18,244 nucleotides of DNA from Myxococcales bacterium (GTDB taxonomy: Bacteria > Myxococcota_A > Polyangia > Nannocystales > Nannocystaceae), in assembly GCA_020633335.1 (NCBI GenBank), contig JACKDU010000022.1:1-18244 (forward strand), written 5' to 3'. The number at the start of each line of letters is the position of its first letter. The stretch's first letter is position 1. The notes under the pieces were generated by a model. It was not told the DNA's origin. It saw only the letters and a program-made list of their open reading frames with translations, and ran no database searches. Positions 1 to 7,652 of this stretch are shown piece by piece. The translations under genes were made by a program, and so were the position numbers.

Positions 1-385
1 CGTAGACCTGGACCACGTTCGGGTGGGAGAGGCGGGCGAGCGCCTGGGCCTCGCGGAGGAGGCGAGCCCCGAGCGGGCCGCCTTCGCCGGTGAGGAGGAG
101 CTTGATCGCCACCCGGCGGTCAAGCTCGGGATCGTAGGCCGCGTAGACGACGCCCATCCCGCCCTTGCCGAGCTGGCCGAGGATCACGTAGCGGCCGATC
201 CGCGTCGGCATCGCCTCGCTCACGCCGGGGCGATCGCCCGCCGAGAGGGTCTCCGCGCCGCCGAAGGAGCCGGGGCGGACGAGGGTCGACGCGGTGCCGA
301 GCTCGCGCTGGAGCTCCTGCGGGGTCGCGGGACCCTCATCCTCGCCGGCGGCGGTCCAGGACGGGTGGGGGGGAGCGGGTGGCAT
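1..385 (-). CDS. Ser/Thr protein kinase 1, N-terminal 128 residues (runs off left edge)
   Basis: This is a Hanks-type eukaryotic-like Ser/Thr kinase, cut by the window edge after about 128 residues. A Pro/Ala-rich N-terminal stretch of about 65 residues is followed by the glycine loop (LGKGGMGVVY), the ATP-anchoring lysine in VAIKLL, the helix-C glutamate in LLREAQAL, and LARLSHPNVVQVY. The same landmarks occur in the complete kinase further right in the window, with closely matching sequence (AYDPELDR, AIKLL, EAQALARLSHPNVVQ), so the two are paralogues. The ATG at 385 lies only six bases after the ADYC lipoprotein 1 stop, in the same frame, so the two genes are almost certainly co-transcribed. 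No clear Shine-Dalgarno is visible; an internal GTG or ATG about 59-63 codons later is possible. The catalytic loop and any membrane segment lie outside the window. Confidence 0.92.
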   Translation of the reverse strand, partial: MPPAPPHPSWTAAGEDEGPATPQELQRELGTASTLVRPGSFGGAETLSAGDRPGVSEAMPTRIGRYVILGQLGKGGMGVVYAAYDPELDRRVAIKLLLTGEGGPLGARLLREAQALARLSHPNVVQVY

Positions 386-391
386 GGCGGC

Positions 392-1372
392 TCAGGGCAC
401 TCGGTAGGTGCTCCACTCGTGGGGCGTATTGATGACGTCAACCTCGTCGCAGAGGGGCGGCGTGCCTCCTTTGCAGAGCGCGACGACATCGCTGTACTTG
501 ACGTGACGCGGCGTGGCGAGACAGAGCGCCCCGTCCTTGTCCCAGATCGCCTCGATCGCGTCGTCCGAGGACTCCCACTGGGGATAGACGCTACCGCCGC
601 TGTTCTTCCATGCCACCGGGGTTCCAGGTTTGGTGAAGGCGTGGCCGATACCGCAGTAGTCGGCCGTAAGCATCTTGAGCGTCGCCTGGCGCTGCTCCTC
701 GTCGTCGCCGTTCACGGAGTTGGGGTAGTATCCCAGCATCTTCATCTTGAAGGCTGCTTCCTTTACACACGCCAGGGTGATCATGGTGTCGTCCTGGGAC
801 TTCACCTCGATGGCGTCTCGGTCGTAGGTCTCACCGGCGATGATGGTGATCGCCTGGTCGTCGAAATCCTCTGCCGGACAGAGCTGCGCCACGTAGACAT
901 TATTGTTCCATACGCTGACGCGGTAGACGACCTCATCGTCGATGTTGAGGTCGCTCCACGTCGGCCAGCGCTCGACCGAGTCGATCCTGAGGCGGTACTC
1001 AACGGCCTGCTCGTCCTTGACCCGGATCTCCCAGCCGACGAGCTGTTGTCCAGAGATCACGCCCCCCTGGCCGTCGAGAACTCGGAATTCGTGGCTGAGT
1101 TCATCGACCTTGAGTGCGTACTGGAGCTGTGAATTCGGGTCGATGATACTAATGAGCGTAATGCCACTTTTGCTGGGCAAACCGGTCAGATTGAGTTCGT
1201 TGACCATCGCGTCATTGACAATCGGCGAGTTGCAGCTCTGGCAGCCGACGCTGAACGTGGTCCGAAACTCCTGGTCGATCGTTGGGTCGAGCGACTCGTC
1301 GACGTCGCAAGCGGCGAGCGCGACGAGGGAAATCGTCGCGAAGAAGGCGGAAGAGAAGTGGATGGATTGCAT
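392..1372 (-). CDS. ADYC-motif lipoprotein 1
   Basis: The 326-residue product is probably a lipoprotein. It has a hydrophobic signal segment (residues 5-21) ending in the lipobox L19-A20-A21-C22. The ADYC motif (A237-D238-Y239-C240) identifies the ADYC-domain family, which is known mainly from myxobacteria and has no established function. Eight cysteines (44, 47, 165, 202, 240, 284, 300, 308) are all matched in the second ADYC protein of the window, which suggests conserved disulfides in an extracytoplasmic domain. Other shared blocks are PTWSDL, FKMKMLGY and PVAW. The ATG at 1372 has a GAGGA sequence about six bases upstream. The gene is followed within six bases by kinase 1 and is divergent from FHA-EBP 1. 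A role as sensor or partner of the downstream kinase is inferred from gene order only. Confidence 0.9.
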   Translation of the reverse strand: MQSIHFSSAFFATISLVALAACDVDESLDPTIDQEFRTTFSVGCQSCNSPIVNDAMVNELNLTGLPSKSGITLISIIDPNSQLQYALKVDELSHEFRVLDGQGGVISGQQLVGWEIRVKDEQAVEYRLRIDSVERWPTWSDLNIDDEVVYRVSVWNNNVYVAQLCPAEDFDDQAITIIAGETYDRDAIEVKSQDDTMITLACVKEAAFKMKMLGYYPNSVNGDDEEQRQATLKMLTADYCGIGHAFTKPGTPVAWKNSGGSVYPQWESSDDAIEAIWDKDGALCLATPRHVKYSDVVALCKGGTPPLCDEVDVINTPHEWSTYRVP

Positions 1373-1459
1373 GGTCGGTCCTCGGGTTAGCGCCGTCGTC
1401 GTGACGCGGGTTGTTCGCCGACGACAGAATGCACGAAACGGACTCAGCCAGGACCCACC

Positions 1460-2965
<1,506 letters not shown>

Positions 2966-2986
2966 GCGCCGCCCGCCAACTCACCG

Positions 2987-4516
2987 ATGAACGCTCCCGA
3001 CGCGAAGGGTGCTCGCTGGCAAGGCGCCGCGTCGCTGGCGTCCGTCATCCGACGGGCGATCCTTGGCGTGCGTCGGCCGGCGCTCCGTCGGATCGAGCGC
3101 AAGCTCTCCAAGGCGATCCAGATCCTCTCCGAGCGAGCCCGGGGACCGCTCCCGCCCCTCGGTCCGCGCCCAAGCGAGGCAGAGATCGCGGCCTTTGAGG
3201 CCCGCCACGGCATTCGGCTCCCGGACGGCCATCGCGACTTCATCCTCTACCTCGGCGATGGCCTCCCGGGCCCCCATGGGAGGCTTGCGCGGCTCCCTTC
3301 AGGGACGGGCGAGCTCGTTCGACACGCGAGGCTCGACCAACCCTCGCTCCTCCACTCGGGATGTGAGCCGCTCCCGAATGATCAAGCGCTCCTGCTCCGA
3401 GGGGCCCTCGTCCTCGGCCACATCGATGACCACGAGCCGATCCTCCTCCTCGTCAGCGGCGAGCATCGAGGTCGCGTCGTCTATGTCGATGTCACCCGCG
3501 GGACCTCCTTCTTCCCGGAGGATCCGGACTTCCTGCGCTGGTACGAGCGCTGGCTCGACGAGCTCCTCGCGGGATGCAAGATGGAGAGCTTCGGCCGGAC
3601 GATGCCCGGCTTCGAACCCGAGCTGGTCGAGGCGATCCGAGGCCGGCGACGGCTCGCTGACGCGCTCCGGGCGCTCGCCCGCCTGCCGTCGATCCGGCCC
3701 GAGACGCTGGCCTTGCTCGAGTCCTTCCTCGACGACGACGACGACACGATCCGCGACGCGGCCGTCACCGCCCACCTCGCGTGTGTCTGGCCGCCGAGCG
3801 AGATCCTCCGGCCACGTCTCCGTGATCCGGTCGTCGAGATCCGTCGTCGGATCGTGTTCTACGTCGAGGTGGCGCGGCTCACGACGTGGTTCGACGAGCT
3901 CCGTCCGCTCATCGATGACGCTGATCCCGAGATCGCCTCACGTGCCCTGAGCATTCTCCGGGACGAGGTGAGCTTCGACGAGCTCGTCGCCCGCCTGGGT
4001 GATCCTCGACCGGAGCTCCGCAGCCGCGCGACGAGCCTCCTCACCAACCGCGATGATCCGCGGGTCCCCGCGATCGCGCTCGGATTCCTCCGCGAAGGCA
4101 GCTACGAGGTGGTGCTCTCGGGCGTCTGCGCGTTCCTCCGCTTCCCCTACGTCGAAGCCCGCGCCGACCTCGACGCCCTCACCCGTGGACCCTTCCGCGA
4201 CCTTCGGGCGCTCGCCTGCGTCGCGCTCGCCCGGCAAGACCATGACGCCGGCCAAGCGGCCCTGATGGAGCTCTGCGGCGATGAAGACCCGTACCTCCGC
4301 GCCGACGCGGTATGCCACCTCGCAGCGGTCGGCGACATGCGGGCCTTGCCGACCCTCCAGGGGCTCCTCGCCGACGCCACCGTCCCGCCCTCCGAGCGAT
4401 CCATGCCCCCGGTCCTCTGCATCTTTCCGGTGCAACACTTCGCCCGACGCGCGATCGACATGATCATTGAGCGCTGCGGCGACGGGACGCCCGATGACGA
4501 CCCCGGGGAGAGCTGA
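2987..4516 (+). CDS. SUKH (SMI1/KNR4-like) domain plus HEAT-repeat protein
   Basis: The 509-residue product has no signal peptide and is probably cytoplasmic. Residues about 60-200 look like the SMI1/KNR4 (SUKH) fold. The family-typical opening is PSEAEIAAFEARHGIRLPD followed by RDFILYLGDGLPGP, and LRWYERWLDELL closes the domain. SUKH proteins are often immunity or binding modules in polymorphic-toxin systems, but no toxin gene is visible here. From about residue 225 to 500 the protein is a run of helical pairs with aspartate-led turns (DDDDTIRDAAV, DADPEIASRAL, GDPRPELRSRA, DEDPYLRADAV) typical of HEAT repeats. ATG 2987 starts 21 bases after FHA-EBP 1, so co-transcription is likely; no good Shine-Dalgarno is seen. 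The stop lies inside a 12-base palindrome shared with the convergent gene. The overall function is unknown; a protein-interaction scaffold is the safest reading. Confidence 0.85.
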   Translation: MNAPDAKGARWQGAASLASVIRRAILGVRRPALRRIERKLSKAIQILSERARGPLPPLGPRPSEAEIAAFEARHGIRLPDGHRDFILYLGDGLPGPHGRLARLPSGTGELVRHARLDQPSLLHSGCEPLPNDQALLLRGALVLGHIDDHEPILLLVSGEHRGRVVYVDVTRGTSFFPEDPDFLRWYERWLDELLAGCKMESFGRTMPGFEPELVEAIRGRRRLADALRALARLPSIRPETLALLESFLDDDDDTIRDAAVTAHLACVWPPSEILRPRLRDPVVEIRRRIVFYVEVARLTTWFDELRPLIDDADPEIASRALSILRDEVSFDELVARLGDPRPELRSRATSLLTNRDDPRVPAIALGFLREGSYEVVLSGVCAFLRFPYVEARADLDALTRGPFRDLRALACVALARQDHDAGQAALMELCGDEDPYLRADAVCHLAAVGDMRALPTLQGLLADATVPPSERSMPPVLCIFPVQHFARRAIDMIIERCGDGTPDDDPGES

Positions 4517-4524
4517 GCGCTCAG
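4513..4524. repeat. 12-base perfect palindrome holding both convergent stop codons
   Basis: CTGAGCGCTCAG is self-complementary. It contains the TGA stop of the plus-strand SUKH-HEAT gene (4514-4516) and the TGA stop of the minus-strand FHA protein (4521-4523). There are only four bases between the two coding regions and no T-tract, so it is at best a weak bidirectional terminator. Confidence 0.45.
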
Positions 4525-5669
4525 GCCTTCCAGGGCATCCAGCGGCGGAGAAGGCTCCGCGAGAGGACACGACGCGCCCGCCGGATCGTCGGCGTGGGCT
4601 TCGCGTCGATCCAGAAGGTCCATCGCAGCACCTCGACCGGCTTCGTGCCGATGCGTGGCAGGGAGATCCCATCGAACTCGATGCGCCACCCCACGCCCCA
4701 CTCGCCGCTCAGGCTCGGGGCGCGGAGCTCCGGGGCGAGCCGGTCGCGCTCTGCTTCGTCGAGCGTCCAGGTCCCCGGGAGCCTCAGGGTCTCGAGGTCG
4801 AGCGCCGCGGGGCCGGCGAGGCGTTCGACGATGTCACCGACGCGCTCAAACGCGCTGAGGAGGAGCTCGCAGAGGCCGTCGAGCGGGTACTCGGCGAGCG
4901 AGCGATCCTCGCCGACGAGGAGGCGCGCGAGGGTGGTCGGCGCTCGCGTGACGGCCTCGACGCCCTCCGGGCCGAGCGCGAAGAGCCCGCAGGAGCCTCC
5001 GCCTGGCAGGAGCACCAGGGGAAGGCGCCACGGATCGCGTGCCGTCACGGCGAAGAGGCAGGCCCGGCGGAAGAAGCCGCCGTCCTGGAAGAGCTCGAGC
5101 CGAGTCACCGAGAGGTCGGGAGATGCGCCGAAATGGCGCGCCCACCAGCGGCCGATGGCCGATGGCGCGCGCCTCGGCGGGTGAGCGGCCAGGGCCTCGC
5201 GCAGCGCCGCAGGCGTGCGTCCTCCGCGGATCTCCCGGATGAAGTCGAGGACCGCCTCGCGGGTCGGAGTCATCGCCTCGGGCCGGAGGTCGATAGGGCG
5301 CTCACGCCACGGGGCGTCGGCCGGGATCACCCGATCGCGGAAGCGGAGGGCCAACCCACCGAGGGTGATCATGTCGCCGTCCGCGAGGACGCGCTCGCGG
5401 ACCGGCGCGCCGTTGACCAGCGTGCGTCCGCTCCCGCTGACGTCACGGATCACGAAGTTGCCGTGCTCGCCGGAGTAGAGCACGCAGTGCTCCTCCTCGA
5501 CCCCCTCGTCGTCGAAGACATGCGAGTTGTCGGGAGCGCGCCCGAGGGCGTTGAACGAGGCTAGCGGGAGCTCGATCACTCCGCTCGCGGTGTCTCGCAG
5601 GAGTCGCGCGCCGCTCACCGGGTAGGTCCCCTCTGGATGCGGGAAGAGTGCTCCCCGCGGGCGCCACAC
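4521..5669 (-). CDS. FHA-domain protein with degenerate phosphopeptide site and unknown C-terminal region
   Basis: The 382-residue product is probably cytoplasmic. Residues about 30-110 have the FHA layout: ALGR at 41-44, an aspartate/glutamate-rich loop ending in H61, and a TLVNG turn at 83-87 followed by DGDMITLGG. Two residues that normally grip phosphothreonine appear changed: the Ser of SxxH is Glu58, and the Asn-Gly of the SxNGT-type turn is Gly-Arg (81-82). Residues about 130-382 match no family I recognise; they contain a glycine turn (LLPGGGSCGLFALG) and a basic tail ending RRWMPWKA. The start is GTG 5669, with GGTGAG nine bases upstream; the in-frame upstream stop lies at 5691-5693. 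The gene converges with SUKH-HEAT. It may be a non-canonical partner in the kinase/FHA network suggested by its neighbours. Confidence 0.82.
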   Translation of the reverse strand: MWRPRGALFPHPEGTYPVSGARLLRDTASGVIELPLASFNALGRAPDNSHVFDDEGVEEEHCVLYSGEHGNFVIRDVSGSGRTLVNGAPVRERVLADGDMITLGGLALRFRDRVIPADAPWRERPIDLRPEAMTPTREAVLDFIREIRGGRTPAALREALAAHPPRRAPSAIGRWWARHFGASPDLSVTRLELFQDGGFFRRACLFAVTARDPWRLPLVLLPGGGSCGLFALGPEGVEAVTRAPTTLARLLVGEDRSLAEYPLDGLCELLLSAFERVGDIVERLAGPAALDLETLRLPGTWTLDEAERDRLAPELRAPSLSGEWGVGWRIEFDGISLPRIGTKPVEVLRWTFWIDAKPTPTIRRARRVLSRSLLRRWMPWKA

Positions 5670-5829
5670 CCGGTCAGGCTCACCATGGCTTCATCATACC
5701 GCGAACCGCGAAAACGAGCTGACGAGCAGCCCTTTGACGCCGGACCTGGGTCCATGGGGAGTCGACGAGTGTGTCGAGAAAAATTGCCGTGGCGGCGCAC
5801 GTGAAGGCGCCTTTTGCGCTCGCACCGCC

Positions 5830-5856
5830 CGGGTCGCCCGCTATCCGGGCGACCCG
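5830..5856 (-). terminator. Candidate hairpin terminator after the FG-GAP gene
   Basis: An 11-base-pair perfect stem (5830-5840 with 5846-5856, CGGGTCGCCCG and its complement) closes a five-base CTATC loop. It starts ten bases beyond the FG-GAP gene stop (5866-5868) on the minus strand. There is no following T-tract, so it is either a GC-type terminator or a 3'-end stabilising hairpin. It is the strongest simple stem I found in the window. Confidence 0.5.
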
Positions 5857-5865
5857 CGGTCGGCC

Positions 5866-7446
5866 TCACTGGCCGGCGAAGAGGTAGACGCGGCCGTTGC
5901 CGGCCGCGCTCTCGTAGGTCTTCTGCCCAGGGGCGGCGATCACCAGGTCGTTCACGCCGTCCCCGTCGAGGTCGCCGGGGCCGTGGACCTCGAGGCCGAA
6001 GACTTCGCCCACGTCGCCCTTGATCTCGTGGCCGCCGCCGCTGAGGTTGGCGAGGACCCGGCGGACGTGGCGTGAGGCCGGGATGCTCGAGCGGTTGAGG
6101 ACGCACTCGAGGAGCCCGGTCTCCGGATCTTCGGCGCACTCGTACTCCGGGGTTGTAGCGAGGCGGTACTCGCGATCGTAGGCGATGGCGTGGGCGACGT
6201 TTGCCCCGCCGCCGAAGAGCAGCACGGGCCCCCCAAACGGAACACCGCCGGCGTAGCGGTAGGTGCTGTAGAGCTCGCCGGCGAAGCCGGCCCCGGCGAC
6301 CGCGACCCCGGTCCACGCGTCGTACTCGCCCTCCCAGATCACGTCGGCGACCGCGTCGGCGCGGCTCATGCCGGCGAGGACCCGGTCGCCGTTGGTGTCG
6401 GCGCCGCCGAGGACGAGGTAGGTGCGGCCGACGTGCTCCCGGATGACGCAGCCGTCACAGCGCAGCGCCGGCGCTCCGACCAGGAGATCGTCGAAGCCGT
6501 CCTCGTTGACGTCACCGACGGCCGCGATGTCGTAGCCGAAGTTGCCTCCCTGGGCCGCGTACTCGGTGAGGATGTTGGCGAAGTCGCCGTCCTTGAGGTC
6601 CTGCATGTCGTTGGTGAAGAGGTCGATGTCGCTCGGGAAGCTCGATCGGCCGTAGACGAGCGACACCATCCCCCCGAAGCTGAGGCCTGTCGTGTAGGCC
6701 ACTCCGTGGCTGCCGACGACGAGGTCGGCGTATCCATCGCCGTTGAAGTCGCCGGCGTTGGCCAGTGAGCAGCCCGTGAGGCCTGCGCCGGCGATCCGGG
6801 TCGTCGCCGCCTGGGTGTCGATCGCGCCGCTCTCGCCCTTCGTGTCGAGGACGTAGGCGGCCCCCCGCCCGTTGACAGTGCAGGCGCCGATGACCAGCTC
6901 CTCGTCGCCGTCGCCGTCGAAGTCGCCGGTGACCAGCGACCAGCCGGCATAGCCCGAGTTCCCGAGATGATCGGTCTCGTGGCCCTCGACCGAGAGCAGC
7001 GCGTCGCCGGTGTCGAGGGTCGACGACGCCGACGCGAAGGGCCCCTCGAAGACATGAACCGTCCCGTACGACCCCTCGCTCGGGGAGCCGACGATCAGAT
7101 CCACGGCCTCGTCGCCGACGACGTCGCCGACCGCCAGCGACCAGCCGAACTCCGACCCGCTCGGACCCTCGATGACCACATCGGCGTCGGCGGGATCGAG
7201 GGTCGGCGCCGAGCCGAGATCGATCGGCCCGAAGAAGACGTAGACCGTGTTGCCGCCCGTCTGGTGCGGGGCCGAGATCGCCAGGTCGACGTCGCCATCA
7301 GCGTTGAGATCGCCGCTGACAATCTGGTAGCCGAAGCGATCGCCGTTGGCGCCGAGGATCGTTCCCTGGGCGTCGCCCGAGGAGAGCGTGGGCAGCGCTG
7401 CGAGGGTGAGGGAGGTGATGGCTGTGGTGAGCATTGCCGGGAACAC
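5866..7446 (-). CDS. Exported FG-GAP / integrin-alpha-type beta-propeller protein
   Basis: The 526-residue secreted protein has an N-terminal hydrophobic signal segment (LTTAITSLTLAALPTLSSGDAQ). The rest consists of FG-GAP blades with calcium-loop motifs of the DxDxDG type: GDLNADGDVDL, GDFDGDGDEEL, GDFNGDGYADL, GDVNEDGFDDL and GDLDGDGVNDL. Between them are characteristic phrases such as VYVFFGP, VHVFEGP and VYLFAGQ. Such propellers bind protein or polysaccharide partners outside the cell; the ligand here is unknown. It carries no lipobox and no visible sorting domain, ending directly after the last blade. Four cysteines between about residues 340 and 450 may form disulfides. The first possible start is GTG 7446; ATG 7434, four codons later, fits the signal peptide equally well. 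It stands alone, with a hairpin after its stop and a GGGGACA palindrome upstream. Confidence 0.93.
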   Translation of the reverse strand: MFPAMLTTAITSLTLAALPTLSSGDAQGTILGANGDRFGYQIVSGDLNADGDVDLAISAPHQTGGNTVYVFFGPIDLGSAPTLDPADADVVIEGPSGSEFGWSLAVGDVVGDEAVDLIVGSPSEGSYGTVHVFEGPFASASSTLDTGDALLSVEGHETDHLGNSGYAGWSLVTGDFDGDGDEELVIGACTVNGRGAAYVLDTKGESGAIDTQAATTRIAGAGLTGCSLANAGDFNGDGYADLVVGSHGVAYTTGLSFGGMVSLVYGRSSFPSDIDLFTNDMQDLKDGDFANILTEYAAQGGNFGYDIAAVGDVNEDGFDDLLVGAPALRCDGCVIREHVGRTYLVLGGADTNGDRVLAGMSRADAVADVIWEGEYDAWTGVAVAGAGFAGELYSTYRYAGGVPFGGPVLLFGGGANVAHAIAYDREYRLATTPEYECAEDPETGLLECVLNRSSIPASRHVRRVLANLSGGGHEIKGDVGEVFGLEVHGPGDLDGDGVNDLVIAAPGQKTYESAAGNGRVYLFAGQ

Positions 7447-7523
7447 ATTGCATGCTGCGGACCACCGGCGAAGCTGTTGAAATCAAAGGGGAATGTGTTG
7501 TCATAGGCGCGGCGCGGCGGAGG

Positions 7524-7550
7524 TGTCCCCGGGTCTGTCCCCGGGGACAG
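7524..7550. repeat. GGGGACA palindromic repeat cluster, copy 2
   Basis: A 16-base perfect palindrome, CTGTCCCCGGGGACAG (7535-7550), is preceded by a half-copy TGTCCCC at 7524-7530. Flanking AGGCGC (7505-7510) and GCGCCT (7553-7558) could extend the fold. It lies between kinase 2 and the FG-GAP gene, 78-104 bases upstream of the latter's first possible start. Confidence 0.65.
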
Positions 7551-7652
7551 CGGCGCCTCGCGCTCGATGACGCGAGTCGGTCGACCGGCGCGCCTTCTCC
7601 GCGTACCGATGACGCGGGGGCCGACGTATCTGCGTCTCGGGCGTGCGCGGGC

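Noticed and set aside
1395..1425. Seven-base inverted repeat GTCGTCG/CGACGAC in the ADYC 1 - FHA-EBP 1 spacer
   Set aside because: The 17-base loop and simple GC composition make chance likely, and no counterpart exists in the second divergon.
7449..7464. Sigma-54-like TGGTCCG-CAGC-ATGCA upstream of the FG-GAP gene
   Set aside because: It is a good consensus match, but the predicted transcript would start at about 7438, inside the first possible start codon region, leaving almost no leader.
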